From assembly GCF_900115555.1 (NCBI RefSeq), contig NZ_FOWX01000024.1, positions 1 to 64,000 on the forward strand: a stretch of DNA of 64,000 nt, in the 5' to 3' direction. Origin of the DNA: Pseudomonas borbori. GTDB taxonomy: Bacteria > Pseudomonadota > Gammaproteobacteria > Pseudomonadales > Pseudomonadaceae. Shown here one piece after another: positions 25,897-34,992 of the stretch (the first letter of the stretch is position 1; each line of letters begins with the position of its first letter). Under the pieces are notes generated by a model. The model searched no databases. It saw only the letters and a list, made by a program, of their open reading frames with translations, and was not told where the DNA came from. The position numbers and the translations under genes were made by a program.

Positions 25897-26985
25897 TTAG
25901 ATCGCCAGCGCGGCGGGGCTGACGATGATCTTGACGTTGTGGTCCTTGTTGTTTACCAGCTCTTCGAAGCCCTGCTCGATGATCTGCTGCAGGCCGATCC
26001 GCCCGGTGATCAAGGGCGTGACGTCGATACTGCCGTCGGCGATCAGGGCGATCACGTCGGCGAACTCGCCGGCATAGGCGAGCGAGCCGATGACCTGCTT
26101 CTCGGTGGCGACTATCTCGAAGAAGTTGAACTCGCTGGGCTCCTCGAAGATGCCGACCATCACGCAGCGCCCGGCCTTGCGAATGACGTCGATGGCCAGC
26201 TTGGCCGTGGCTTTGTGGCCGATGCACTCGAAGGACGCGCTGGCGCCGTAGCCGTCGGTCAGCGCCTTGACTGCCGCGACGGCGTCGCACTCGCTGGGAT
26301 CGATGACGTGGCTGGCGCCGACTTCCAGGGCCTTGGCCTTGCGTGCGGCGGACATCTCCAGGGCGATGATGCGCGAGGCGCCCGCCGCCTTGGCACACAT
26401 GATGGTGCACAGGCCGATGGTGCCGGCACCGACTACCACCACGGTCTGGTCGAGCAGGCTGCCGGCCTTTTTCACCGCATGCATGCCCACGGCCAGCGGT
26501 TCGATCAACGCCCCGGCTTCGCTGGGGAATCCCTCCGGCAGGCGGTACAGCAGGTTGGCCGGTACATTGACCAACTCGGCAAAGGCGCCGTTGTTCATCA
26601 GCCCGGTGAAGGCCAGGTTCTCGCACAGGTTGTACTGGCCCTGCCGACAGAACAGGCACTGGCCGCAGTGCTGGCAGGCATCGGCCGCCACCCGCTCGCC
26701 GCAGGCAAAGTCGCTGACGCCTGCGCCCAGGGCGACTATCTCGCCGCTGAACTCATGGCCGAGGATGCATTGCCCCTGCAACCCTGTGAGCGGATGCGGG
26801 CTGTCCATCGGGATAAACACCGGCCCGGCCAGGTATTCATGCAAGTCGGAGCCGCAGATGCCGCACCAGTGCACCTTGATCTGCACCCAACCGGGTGGCG
26901 GCGTGCCGGGAAGGGCAACCTGTTCCAGGCGGATGTCGCGGCGTCCATGCCATACCGCGGCGGTCATGCTGGCTTGCTGATTCAT
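25897..26985 (-). CDS. Zinc-dependent medium-chain alcohol dehydrogenase, 2,3-butanediol dehydrogenase-like
   Basis: 362 residues. Catalytic zinc: CGICGSDLHEY and GHEFSGEIV; structural zinc: CQHCGQCLFCRQGQYNLC; Rossmann NAD site: VVVVGAGTIGLCTIMCAKA. The substitution pattern resembles bacterial (R,R)-butanediol dehydrogenases, which are often encoded with acetoin dehydrogenase. It would convert a vicinal diol to the ketol used by E1. The start is the ATG at 26985 with AAGGA seven bases upstream. Confidence 0.88.
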   Translation of the reverse strand: MNQQASMTAAVWHGRRDIRLEQVALPGTPPPGWVQIKVHWCGICGSDLHEYLAGPVFIPMDSPHPLTGLQGQCILGHEFSGEIVALGAGVSDFACGERVAADACQHCGQCLFCRQGQYNLCENLAFTGLMNNGAFAELVNVPANLLYRLPEGFPSEAGALIEPLAVGMHAVKKAGSLLDQTVVVVGAGTIGLCTIMCAKAAGASRIIALEMSAARKAKALEVGASHVIDPSECDAVAAVKALTDGYGASASFECIGHKATAKLAIDVIRKAGRCVMVGIFEEPSEFNFFEIVATEKQVIGSLAYAGEFADVIALIADGSIDVTPLITGRIGLQQIIEQGFEELVNNKDHNVKIIVSPAALAI

Positions 26986-27024
26986 AAGCACATCCTTATC
27001 TGTCTGTTGGTGTGGACACGACGT

Positions 27025-28014
27025 TCAAACGAACACCTTTTCCAGCGCCTCTTCGGGGGCCGGGTAGGGGCTTTCGCGGGCGAACAGCACGGCCTCGTCG
27101 ACCCGCCCGCGGGCGCGGGCGGCGATCTCCTCGGCGGCGCGCTCGTCCAGCACGCCCAGCTCGAGCAGACGCTGGCGGTAGGCGGGAATCGGGTCCTTGG
27201 CCTGCAACGCCTCCTTCTCGCCGGCGGGGCGGTACTGCTCGCCGTCGCCCATGAAGTGGCCGGCCAGGCGCGAGGTCTCGATCTCGATCAGGCTCGGCCC
27301 GCCACCGGCGCGGGCGCGCTCGATGGCAGCAGACGCCGCGGCGAAGATGGCGTCGGCGTCGTTGCCGGGGACGAATACCCCGGGCATGCCGTAGGCCGCC
27401 GCGCGCAGGTAGTTGCGCTCGATCGCGGTGGACGCCTGCTTGGCCACCGAGATGCCCCAGGCGTTGTCCTCGATGACGAACACCACCGGCAGCTTCCACA
27501 GGGCGGCGAGGTTCAGCGTCTCGTGGAAGGCACCCTGGTTGGCCGCGCCCTCACCGATAAAGGCCACTGCCACGCCGGGCTTGCCCTGTAGCTGGCGTGA
27601 CAGCGCCGCGCCCACGGCTGGGCCCATGCCTTCGGCGATGATCCCCGAGCAGGAGAAATTCACCCGCGCATCGAACAGGTGCATATGGCCACCGCGGCCG
27701 CCGGACAGGCCGGTCTTCTTGCCGAAGATTTCGGCGACCATCTCATTGAGATGCACACCCTTGGCCACGGCGATGTGGTGCGGGCGATGGGTGGCGGTGA
27801 CGATATCCTCGGCGTTCAGGTGCGCGCAGACGCCGACGGCGCAGGGCTCCTGGCCGTTGGACAGGTGCATTTCGCCGGGGATCGGCCCGTTGGCCATGTT
27901 GAATACCGGGGTCTTGCCTTCCATGTAAATGCGCTCGATGGACTCCTCCAGGTAGCGGCTGACGAGCATCTGCTCGAACATCCAGAGGCGCTGCGCGTTG
28001 CTTGGTACGGTCAT
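27025..28014 (-). CDS. acoA: TPP-dependent dehydrogenase E1 component, alpha subunit
   Basis: 329 residues. The TPP-binding motif GEGAANQGAFHETLNLAALW ends near the conserved VIEDN; HRPHHIAVAKG and GKKTGLSGGRGGHMHLFD are family segments. It resembles acetoin dehydrogenase E1-alpha. The start MTVPSNAQRL is chosen. It overlaps no neighbour, but the GMC gene ends 23 bases upstream of it. It functions with E1-beta, the lipoyl protein and the E2 core; no E3 gene is present here. Confidence 0.85.
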   Translation of the reverse strand: MTVPSNAQRLWMFEQMLVSRYLEESIERIYMEGKTPVFNMANGPIPGEMHLSNGQEPCAVGVCAHLNAEDIVTATHRPHHIAVAKGVHLNEMVAEIFGKKTGLSGGRGGHMHLFDARVNFSCSGIIAEGMGPAVGAALSRQLQGKPGVAVAFIGEGAANQGAFHETLNLAALWKLPVVFVIEDNAWGISVAKQASTAIERNYLRAAAYGMPGVFVPGNDADAIFAAASAAIERARAGGGPSLIEIETSRLAGHFMGDGEQYRPAGEKEALQAKDPIPAYRQRLLELGVLDERAAEEIAARARGRVDEAVLFARESPYPAPEEALEKVFV

Positions 28015-28036
28015 GTGCTGGGCTCCATTGTTGCTG

Positions 28037-29617
28037 TCAGAGGGCACGCTGGCTGAGCTGCGCGCCGATGTACTCGGCCTGGCGCAGGGCCAGGGCGACG
28101 ATGGTCAGGGTCGGGTTCTGGCCGCCGCTGGTGGTGAACTGGCTGCCATCGGAGACGAACAGGTTGGGGATGTCGTGGCTCTGCCCCCACTTGTTGACCA
28201 CCCCGTCGGCGGCCTTGGCGCTCATGCGGTTGGTGCCCATGTTGTGGCTGGCCGGGTAGGACGGCAGGCGGATCACCTCGGTGGCACCGACCGCCTCGTA
28301 GCACTTGCGGGTCTGCTCGACGCCGTGCTCGCGCATGGCGCTGTCGAAGGCATGGTCGTCCTTGTTCACCACCGGTACCGGCAGGCCGTACTGGTCCTTC
28401 TCGCTGGCGTGCAGGGTGATGCGGTTGCCCTCCATGGGCAGATCCTCGCCACACAGCCAGACCCCGGACATGTGGTCGTAGCGCTCCATCTTCGAGGCGA
28501 AGGCGCGGCCCCAGCCCTGCGGCGTCGGGTCGAGGAAGGCCGACATAAACGGCAGGCCGAGCGACAACACTTCCAGGCGGTAGCCACCGATAAAGCCGCG
28601 CGAGGTGTCGTTGTACGACTCGTCGGAGATCACCCCGGCGCAGGTGGTGCCGCGGTACATGTGCACCGGCTTGGGCAGGGTGGCGTAGATGCCGGCGGTG
28701 GTGTGGGTCATGTAATTGCGCCCGACCTGGCCGGAGGAGTTGGCCAGACCGTCCTTGAAGGTCGACGACTCGGAGTTGAGCAGCAGGCGTGGCGACTCGA
28801 TGGAGTTGCCGGCCACGCACACCACCCGCGCCTTCTGCCGCTGCTGGCGGCCCTGGGCGTCGGCGTAGACCACCGCGTTTACCTTGCCGCGCGCATCATG
28901 CTCGATGCGCAGGACCATGGACTGCGGGCGTACCTCGCAGTGGCCGGTGGCCTCGGCGCGCGGGATGTCGGTGTAGAGGGTCGACCACTTCGCCCCGATG
29001 CGGCAGCCCTGCATGCAGAAACCGATCTGCATGCAGCCCGGCCGGCCGTCGTAGGCCTGGGTGTTGATCGCCATGGGGCCGGACTGGATTTCCTGGTAGC
29101 CGACCCGTTTGGCCCCTTCGGCCAGCACCTTGAACGAGTTGTGCCACTGGTGGTACGGCATGCCGGTGCTGGGGCCGGTCACGCCCATGTGTTTCTCCGC
29201 CTTCACGTACCAGGGTTCCAGTTCCTCGTAGCTGAGCGGCCAGTCGAGCAGGTTGGCACCCTTGATCTCGCCGTTTTCCGTGCGCATGCGGAACTCGAAG
29301 TCGCGAAAGCGCAGGGCCACGCCGGCCCAGTGCACGGTGCTGCCGCCGACCGCCTTGACGATCCAGGCCGGCAGGTTGGGGTGGTTCTGTGCCACGTCCC
29401 AGCCACCGGTGGCGATGCGTTTGTCGAGCCAGGAAATTTTGTTGAACATGGCCCATTCATCGTTCTCGATGTCGGCCATCTCGAAGCGTTTGCCGGCTTC
29501 CAGCACCACGCTGCGGATGCCCTGTTTGGCCAGGGCGTGGGCCAGGGTGCCACCGCCGGCACCGGAGCCGATGATGACCACGACGTCGCCGTCGTCTTGT
29601 GCGAATTTCGCTGCCAT
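28037..29617 (-). CDS. GMC-family FAD oxidoreductase (gluconate-2-dehydrogenase large-subunit-like)
   Basis: 526 residues. The N-terminal dinucleotide site is VVIIGSGAGGGTLAHALAK; VGGSTVHWAGVALRF is the GMC signature region, and the C-terminal SHNMGTNRMS...TLTIVALALRQAEYI contains the usual His/Asn active-site area. There is no signal peptide of its own. The gene just upstream encodes a Tat-exported Gad3-like partner, so the pair is probably carried to the periplasm together (hitch-hiker export). The substrate is likely an alcohol or polyol. This pair is not a usual part of acetoin operons. Confidence 0.85.
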   Translation of the reverse strand: MAAKFAQDDGDVVVIIGSGAGGGTLAHALAKQGIRSVVLEAGKRFEMADIENDEWAMFNKISWLDKRIATGGWDVAQNHPNLPAWIVKAVGGSTVHWAGVALRFRDFEFRMRTENGEIKGANLLDWPLSYEELEPWYVKAEKHMGVTGPSTGMPYHQWHNSFKVLAEGAKRVGYQEIQSGPMAINTQAYDGRPGCMQIGFCMQGCRIGAKWSTLYTDIPRAEATGHCEVRPQSMVLRIEHDARGKVNAVVYADAQGRQQRQKARVVCVAGNSIESPRLLLNSESSTFKDGLANSSGQVGRNYMTHTTAGIYATLPKPVHMYRGTTCAGVISDESYNDTSRGFIGGYRLEVLSLGLPFMSAFLDPTPQGWGRAFASKMERYDHMSGVWLCGEDLPMEGNRITLHASEKDQYGLPVPVVNKDDHAFDSAMREHGVEQTRKCYEAVGATEVIRLPSYPASHNMGTNRMSAKAADGVVNKWGQSHDIPNLFVSDGSQFTTSGGQNPTLTIVALALRQAEYIGAQLSQRAL

Positions 29618-29671
29618 GGGGTGTTCCCCTCATTGTTGGAATTGGATGTGCTGCGATTGCTCAGGCCTGGG

Positions 29672-30190
29672 TCAGAGCCAGTCGAGGTCGTTGTAACCGC
29701 GCGCCAGGTAGCCGCCTTTCTCCACCGAGGAGCCTTCGTAGCCGAACAGCGGGAACAGCGCCGGGTTGTCGTAGAGGCCGAACATCAGGGCGTTGCGCAC
29801 GGCGCGAAAGAACGCCCCGGTTTCGATCTCGCGCAGCAGGGCGACCCGATCGATTTCCGTGTTGAGGCCTTCGAAGGGCTGGCCGTGCCGCCGCTCGGCG
29901 CTGGCCTGCAGCTCGCGCAGGCCGTCGGCGATCAGCTCGGGTTGCTGGGTCACCAGTTCGGCCAGTGGCTTGGCGTAGTGCAGATCGTTCAGGCGGTCAT
30001 GCGGGTAGATGTCGCGGCCCATGCGCAGCAGTCCCTGGGGCAGGGCGGGCAGCGCCTCGTCGGCAAGCAGGGTGACCGGAATCAGTTGCGCGGCGACGGC
30101 CGTGACGCCGAGGGCGAGCAGGGACTGGCCGGAAAGGGACATAAAGCGCCGGCGCGAGAGGCCGGCGTGGGGGCTGGGAGAGTCATGCAT
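29672..30190 (-). CDS. Gluconate 2-dehydrogenase subunit 3-like protein, Tat-targeted
   Basis: 172 residues. The Tat signal is LSRRRFMSLSGQSLLALGV (twin arginine, hydrophobic stretch), followed by a Gad3-like small-subunit domain with GRDIYPHDRLNDLHYAKPLAE. It is the first gene of the operon and lies ~100 bases below a sigma-54 promoter. The start MHDSPSPHAG places the twin arginine near residue 14. It should serve as the export and assembly partner of the GMC flavoprotein encoded next. Confidence 0.85.
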   Translation of the reverse strand: MHDSPSPHAGLSRRRFMSLSGQSLLALGVTAVAAQLIPVTLLADEALPALPQGLLRMGRDIYPHDRLNDLHYAKPLAELVTQQPELIADGLRELQASAERRHGQPFEGLNTEIDRVALLREIETGAFFRAVRNALMFGLYDNPALFPLFGYEGSSVEKGGYLARGYNDLDWL

Positions 30191-30290
30191 GGCAGTGCTC
30201 CAGGCTATTGCCGGCACACTGCTTGTGGGGTCAGGTGTGGCCGGCGCTCATTGTTATTTGGTGAGAGGTTTTCCCCCTCGATAACCCTGG

Positions 30291-30307
30291 AGCAGCTTGC
30301 GTGCCAA
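30291..30307 (-). promoter_or_regulatory. Sigma-54 promoter of the dehydrogenase operon
   Basis: The minus strand reads TTGGCACGCAAGCTGCT, a near-consensus -24/-12 element (TGGCACG, 10 bases between GG and GC). It lies ~100 bases before the Gad3-like gene. Confidence 0.85.
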
Positions 30308-30390
30308 TGCTTTGTTGTGTGCCTAACCTATTGTTTATTAATGATTTTGTTGGGGGATAAAAGGCGCTTTCGCGCGGCGCCGTAATGCAC

Positions 30391-30431
30391 CTGTAAAGCG
30401 AGATTCTTTACAGTTGTAAAACATCTGTAAG
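30391..30431. promoter_or_regulatory. Putative activator site cluster (CTGTAA/TTACAG)
   Basis: CTGTAA (30391-30396) and TTACAG (30408-30413) form an inverted repeat; TTGTAAAACATCTGTAA follows to 30430. It is about 85-125 bases upstream of the -24/-12 element and shares hexamers with 20677-20712. The rest of the 339-base gap 30191-30529 holds the promoter, leader and an AT-rich stretch, with no gene. Confidence 0.6.
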
Positions 30432-30529
30432 GGGGGGCAGCGCCGGCAAGCCCGGTTCGGCTCTGGGCGACTATTGCTGAGAACGGCCTGCTCGCCGCTG
30501 GTGATCGATTTCCCAGGGGCGAGCGTCTT

Positions 30530-31024
30530 TCACTCCACCCGCTGTTCGCCGGTAAAGCTCAGGGTCACCTTGCAGCGCCGGCAGAAGTAACGCCGGCCTT
30601 TGCCGACCAGGGCGTGACGTTGAGCGGAGAAGGGGAACTCGCCCTCGGGGCAGTTGCAGCGGTAGATGAAGCGGCTGACCTTGCGGCGCTTGACGGCGTA
30701 GCTATGGCAGCGGTTTGGCGGCAGCCCATAAACGCCGCGCATGATCAGTTGCCATTCCTCGCCGTGGGGCTGGATCTTCAGGCCAAACAGCTGATGGGCG
30801 ATCAGGTGCGCGACTTCGTGGGCCACCGTCTGCCTGAGGAAGTCTTCGCGGTTTTCCCGGTACAGTTGCGGGTTGAAGCGCAGCTTGTTCTCCGTCAGGT
30901 GCGCCACTCCGGCCTTTTGCCCACGCAGCTTGAAACTCACTTCGGCACGGACGAAGCGCTGCTTGAAAAAGGCCTCGGCCTGCTGGTAACAGGACTCGAC
31001 ACGGGCGTGGAGGTGTTCGGGCAT
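30530..31024 (-). CDS. sprT: SprT-family zinc metalloprotease-like protein
   Basis: 164 residues. The zinc motif is VAHEVAHLIAHQLFG (H-E-x-x-H), and a C-terminal zinc ribbon is formed by YRCNCPEG...RYFCRRCKVTL. Length and order match bacterial SprT. It lies alone on the minus strand; downstream is the AcoR-regulated operon's promoter region. Confidence 0.9.
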   Translation of the reverse strand: MPEHLHARVESCYQQAEAFFKQRFVRAEVSFKLRGQKAGVAHLTENKLRFNPQLYRENREDFLRQTVAHEVAHLIAHQLFGLKIQPHGEEWQLIMRGVYGLPPNRCHSYAVKRRKVSRFIYRCNCPEGEFPFSAQRHALVGKGRRYFCRRCKVTLSFTGEQRVE

Positions 31025-31089
31025 GAGCGCAACCTGAGGAGGACGGCGCGATTATGCCCAAGCCGAGCGCCTGCGACAGCCCTAAAACG

Positions 31090-31115
31090 ACGAAACCACC
31101 GGCTGGTGGTTTCGT
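31090..31115 (-). terminator. Hairpin terminator of the Yip1-like gene
   Basis: ACGAAACCACC pairs perfectly (11 bp) with GGTGGTTTCGT across a GGCT loop. On the minus strand the stem is followed by TTTTAGG. It lies 20 bases past the stop of the gene at 31135. Confidence 0.75.
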
Positions 31116-31134
31116 GCAGTGCCAGTTGAGCCGT

Positions 31135-31734
31135 CTAGCTGGTATAGACCGGACCTACCCCAAGCCCCCAGAGAATCACCGAGCAGGCGATCATCGCCAC
31201 CAGTACCACCAAGCCGACCGCCAGTACCGAGCTGGAGAACATGAAGCCCTCATCCGCGGGAATGTTCATGAAGGTCGGTATGCCCACATAGAGCAGGTAG
31301 ACGGTGTAACAGATGGCCAGTGTTCCCACTACCATGGCCAGCCACATATGTGGATAGAGTGCCGCCAGGCCGCCGATGAACAGGGGCGTCGCGGTGTAGG
31401 CGGCGAATACGATGCATTGGGTCAGGTTGGGACTGGCGTCGTAGGTACGGGCCATCCAGTGAATGAAGGTGCCCATCACAGCAACCCCGGCAAGCATCGC
31501 CAGGTAGGTCATGATGGTCATTTGCAACGCGCTGGCTTCAGTCAGCATTACCGGTTCCCGGCCACCGATGGACCAGCCCACCTGGGTGGTGCCGATAAAG
31601 GCCGAGATCGCCGGAATCGCCGCGAGCACTAGTACGTGGGTGAGATACATGTGGCTGATGGTTTCTTCTTCGCCACGGATTTCCTGCCATTCCTGATCGG
31701 GATGGGTGAAGAGCCCCCAAACGTGATGGATCAT
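31135..31734 (-). CDS. Yip1-family integral membrane protein
   Basis: 199 residues with five predicted membrane spans, from LTHVLVLAAIPAISAFIG to LVVLVAMIACSVILWGLG, and a polar N terminus IHHVWGLFTHPDQEWQEIR. It resembles the Yip1 domain family; its role in bacteria is unknown. The ATG at 31734 has AGGAGG eight bases upstream, preferred over GTG 31743. It is monocistronic with its own terminator. Confidence 0.8.
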   Translation of the reverse strand: MIHHVWGLFTHPDQEWQEIRGEEETISHMYLTHVLVLAAIPAISAFIGTTQVGWSIGGREPVMLTEASALQMTIMTYLAMLAGVAVMGTFIHWMARTYDASPNLTQCIVFAAYTATPLFIGGLAALYPHMWLAMVVGTLAICYTVYLLYVGIPTFMNIPADEGFMFSSSVLAVGLVVLVAMIACSVILWGLGVGPVYTS

Positions 31735-31900
31735 GCCAGACACCTCCTCTTGTTATGCGGTCGCCCCCCAGCGAAGTGCCCGGCGCGCGTAGGCAGCGCT
31801 ACCGGGTACTGGGCCGAACCCATGCGACCGTATGTCGCAGTATAGGCAGAGGCTGGTGCTCCTGAGGCGGTTGGTCTTAGAGCAAATTGATCTCTGAATG

Positions 31901-32497
31901 TCAGTCGTAATAGCGTTCCAGGATTTCCATGGCTTTGTTGATCGACTGCAGGCGCTCGGTGCTGCCGCCGCGATCGGGGTGGTGCAGGCTGACCAGTTGC
32001 CGGTAGCGATGCTTGATAAGCCCGATATTGAGCACCTGCTGGCTGTCATTCAGCTCGAACAGTTCCAGGGCTGCGCGCTTTTCCTCGCCGCCCTGCATGC
32101 GTTTCCAGAAACTGACCAGCAGCTCCTGCACATCCTGTTCGTCGGTGTCGCTCAACTGGCTGAGATCCAGGTAATAGTCGCGCAACGGGTCGTGCTCGCT
32201 CAGTCCGGCGCTGCCGGCCCGGTAGGGCAGCAACTGGATGCACAGCGGGCTGATCTGGACGAAGCCGAGCCGTTCGCCCCATAGGCGTTCGCGCAGCCGG
32301 TACAGGGCGTTGAATACCAGGAAGTGGGTGCGAAACAGCACCAGCTTGTCGGTCAAAGGCAGGTGGGGGATGTGCGTGCAGTGGCGCTCTTTCAACTGCT
32401 GGATCAACTGGTATTCGCCAATCCCTGCGGGGGCGTCCTGCAGTAACTGGTGCAGTTGATCCGCCAGATCGGCAGAGGGGTCGAGTTTGTCGTTCAT
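31901..32497 (-). CDS. DnaJ-related protein with C-terminal J domain
   Basis: 198 residues. The N-terminal ~130 residues match the DNAJ-related family (ELIQQLKERHCTHI-like, FLVFNALYRLRERLW); the last ~60 residues form a J domain with the HPD tripeptide in LVSLHHPDRGGS. It would act as a DnaK co-chaperone of narrow specificity. It diverges from ttcA. Confidence 0.88.
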   Translation of the reverse strand: MNDKLDPSADLADQLHQLLQDAPAGIGEYQLIQQLKERHCTHIPHLPLTDKLVLFRTHFLVFNALYRLRERLWGERLGFVQISPLCIQLLPYRAGSAGLSEHDPLRDYYLDLSQLSDTDEQDVQELLVSFWKRMQGGEEKRAALELFELNDSQQVLNIGLIKHRYRQLVSLHHPDRGGSTERLQSINKAMEILERYYD

Positions 32498-32594
32498 TAC
32501 CAGACCCTAGCATTTCAGCGTGATTGGGGTAGGGCGCGTCGCGTTTTCTGGGTAAAATGCCGCACTTTAGTAAGCCTCCGGATTCCAGCGCACC

Positions 32595-33419
32595 ATGGGT
32601 AGCCTCTCGGTCAATCAGAACAAACTGCAAAAACGCCTGCGCCGCCAGGCCGGCGAAGCCATTGCCGACTTCAACATGATCGAGGACGGCGACAAGGTCA
32701 TGGTCTGCCTGTCCGGGGGCAAGGACAGCTACACCATGCTCGACATCCTTCTCTATTTGCAGAAGGTCGCGCCGATCCAGTTCGAGATAGTCGCGGTCAA
32801 TATGGACCAGAAACAGCCGGGCTTCCCCGAAGATGTGCTGCCGGCCTACCTGGAGTCCATCGGCGTGGCCTACCACATCGTCGAAAAAGACACCTACTCG
32901 GTGGTCAAGGAGATGATCCCGGAAGGCAAGACCACCTGTTCGCTGTGTTCGCGCCTGCGCCGCGGCACCCTGTATACCTTCGCCGACGAGATAGGCGCGA
33001 CCAAGATGGCCCTGGGTCATCATCGCGACGACATCCTGGAAACCTTCTTCCTCAACATGTTCTACGGTGGCACCCTCAAGGCCATGCCGCCCAAGCTGCG
33101 CGCCGACGACGGGCGCAACGTGGTGATCCGCCCGCTGGCCTATTGCAACGAGGCGGATATCGAGGCCTACAGCCGGCTCAAGCAGTTCCCGATCATTCCG
33201 TGCAACCTCTGCGGCTCCCAGGAAAACCTGCAGCGCCAGGTGGTCAAGGAGATGCTCCAGGACTGGGAGCGCAAGTCGCCGGGGCGTACCGAGATCATGT
33301 TCCGCGCCCTGCAGAACGTGGTGCCCTCGCAACTGGCCGACCGCAACCTGTTCGACTTCAAGAGCCTGAAAATCGACGAAAATGCCGCGTCGCGGTTCGT
33401 CAATGTGATGAATCTGTAG
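32595..33419 (+). CDS. ttcA: tRNA 2-thiocytidine(32) synthetase TtcA
   Basis: 274 residues. The PP-loop SGGKDS is at residues 40-45; two Cys pairs, CSLCSRLRRG and CNLCGS, bind the iron-sulfur cluster. It adds sulfur at C32 of certain tRNAs in an ATP-dependent reaction. The length and motif order are standard. It is followed on the same strand by a DNA glycosylase gene. Confidence 0.96.
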   Translation: MGSLSVNQNKLQKRLRRQAGEAIADFNMIEDGDKVMVCLSGGKDSYTMLDILLYLQKVAPIQFEIVAVNMDQKQPGFPEDVLPAYLESIGVAYHIVEKDTYSVVKEMIPEGKTTCSLCSRLRRGTLYTFADEIGATKMALGHHRDDILETFFLNMFYGGTLKAMPPKLRADDGRNVVIRPLAYCNEADIEAYSRLKQFPIIPCNLCGSQENLQRQVVKEMLQDWERKSPGRTEIMFRALQNVVPSQLADRNLFDFKSLKIDENAASRFVNVMNL

Positions 33420-33454
33420 GGATAGCGACAAGCGATAGACAAAGGCGAGGGACG

Positions 33455-34126
33455 ATGCGCGACTACCAATGGCTGCATGAGTACTGCCTGAACCGCTTCG
33501 GTTCGGCCGAGGCGCTGGAGGCGCGCTTGCCGCAGCCGCGCAGCGCTGCCGAGTTGCGCGCGCTGGGCGATGACCGCTATCTCTCCACCATCAGCCTGCG
33601 CATTTTTCGCGCCGGCCTCAAGCACAGCCTGGTCGATGCCAAGTGGCCGGTTTTCGAGCAGGTGTTTTTCGGTTTCGACCCGGAAAAAGTCGTGCTGATG
33701 GGCGCCGAACACCTGGAAAACCTGATGCAGGATGCGCGCATCATCCGCCATCTGGGCAAGCTCAAGAGCGTGCCGCGCAACGCCCAGTTCGTCCTCGATG
33801 TGCGCCGGGAGAAGGGCAGTTTCGGCGCGCTGATCGCCGACTGGCCGGTGACCGATATCGTCGGCCTGTGGCGCTACTTGGCCAAACACGGCAGCCAGTT
33901 GGGCGGCTTGTCGGCACCGCGCTTTTTGCGCATGGTCGGCAAGGACACCTTCATCCCCTCCGATGACATGGTGGCCGCACTCAAGGCGCAGCACATCGTC
34001 GACAAGGCGCCGACCAGCCTGAAAGACCGCGCCGCGGTGCAGGCGGCGTTCAACCAGTGGCACGCGCAGAGCGCTCGGCCGCTGTGCCAGTTGTCGATGA
34101 TGCTGGCGTACACGGTCAATCATTGA
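33455..34126 (+). CDS. DNA-3-methyladenine glycosylase I-like protein
   Basis: 223 residues, mainly alpha-helical, with DDRYLSTISLRIFRAGLKHS and GLSAPRFLRMVGKDTFIPSD, which resemble the helix-hairpin region of the Tag-type/HhH glycosylase group. It begins 35 bases after ttcA with GCGAGG upstream and probably shares its transcript. It is not the canonical Tag N terminus (no CGW start), so the catalytic class is inferred. Confidence 0.65.
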   Translation: MRDYQWLHEYCLNRFGSAEALEARLPQPRSAAELRALGDDRYLSTISLRIFRAGLKHSLVDAKWPVFEQVFFGFDPEKVVLMGAEHLENLMQDARIIRHLGKLKSVPRNAQFVLDVRREKGSFGALIADWPVTDIVGLWRYLAKHGSQLGGLSAPRFLRMVGKDTFIPSDDMVAALKAQHIVDKAPTSLKDRAAVQAAFNQWHAQSARPLCQLSMMLAYTVNH

Positions 34127-34212
34127 ACAGGTGGATGACGCTTTCCCCATCCACCTGTTGAGGTGGTGGTGGACGAAAAGAGCGTCGTCCACCCTGCGCG
34201 GGAGAGCTTGAG

Positions 34213-34983
34213 ATGGATGAGGTCATTGCCCGTGTCGCCCAGGCCATAGTAGCGGCTGAGCGCATCCTGATCATTACCGGCGCCGGTCTGTCCGCCGACT
34301 CCGGCTTGCCGACCTACCGCGGCATCGGCGGTCTGTACAACAATCAGACCGCCGAAGGCCTGCCGATCGAGGCGGCGCTGTCCGGCCCCATGCTGCAGCG
34401 CGATCCGGCTTTATGCTGGAAGTACCTGGCCGAACTGGGCAAGGCCTGTCTCGGCGCCCGGGCCAATGCCGGGCATTACGCCATCGCCGAGTTGCAGCGT
34501 ATGAAACCCCAGTGTTGGGTGCTGACCCAGAATATCGACGGCTATCACCGCGCCGCCGGCAGCCCGCCCGAGCGCCTGATCGAGATCCATGGCGAGCTGG
34601 CACCGCTGTATTGCCAATCCTGCGGCGCACAAGATCCGCAACTGGCCGAGCACCTGAGCCGGCCGCTACCGCCCAGGTGCCGGCAGTGCGGCGGCATCCT
34701 GCGCCCGCCGGTGGTGCTGTTCGAGGAAATGCTGCCGGAACGGGCCATCAGCAGTCTCTATACGGAAGTGGGCAAGGGCTTCGCGGTGGCCATCAGCATC
34801 GGCACCAGCGCCAGCTTCCCCTACATAGTCGAACCGCTGCTGCGCACCCGTCAGGCGGGCGGCTTCACCGCCGAGATCAACCCCGCCCGCGGCGACCTGA
34901 GCGCTGTCGTCGATGTGCATGTGCAGATGGGGGCGGCCCAGGCGCTGACCCGGCTGCAACAGCTGTGGTCGGCGCCGGAGTAG
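34213..34983 (+). CDS. Sir2-family NAD-dependent protein deacylase
   Basis: 256 residues. NAD site GAGLSADSG (23-31), TQNIDGYHRAAG, catalytic His in IEIHGELAPLYC, zinc ribbon CQSCG...CRQCGG, and GTSASFPYIV. It would remove acyl groups from lysines using NAD. GAGAGCTTGAG precedes the ATG. The closest shape is bacterial class III or U sirtuins, but the deacylase preference (acetyl or succinyl) is not clear: no Y-x-x-R desuccinylase motif is obvious. Confidence 0.9.
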   Translation: MDEVIARVAQAIVAAERILIITGAGLSADSGLPTYRGIGGLYNNQTAEGLPIEAALSGPMLQRDPALCWKYLAELGKACLGARANAGHYAIAELQRMKPQCWVLTQNIDGYHRAAGSPPERLIEIHGELAPLYCQSCGAQDPQLAEHLSRPLPPRCRQCGGILRPPVVLFEEMLPERAISSLYTEVGKGFAVAISIGTSASFPYIVEPLLRTRQAGGFTAEINPARGDLSAVVDVHVQMGAAQALTRLQQLWSAPE

Positions 34984-34992
34984 GTTGCGTCT

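Noticed and set aside
25873..27591. A long plus-strand open frame across the alcohol dehydrogenase and E1-alpha genes
   Set aside because: Antisense shadow; no family-like segments and it covers two genes with intact motifs.
27998..30385. A 795-codon open frame on the plus strand opposite the GMC and Gad3-like genes
   Set aside because: It is rich in His/Gln/Arg low-complexity residues, has no start site, and mirrors the high-GC coding of real minus-strand genes with clear catalytic motifs.
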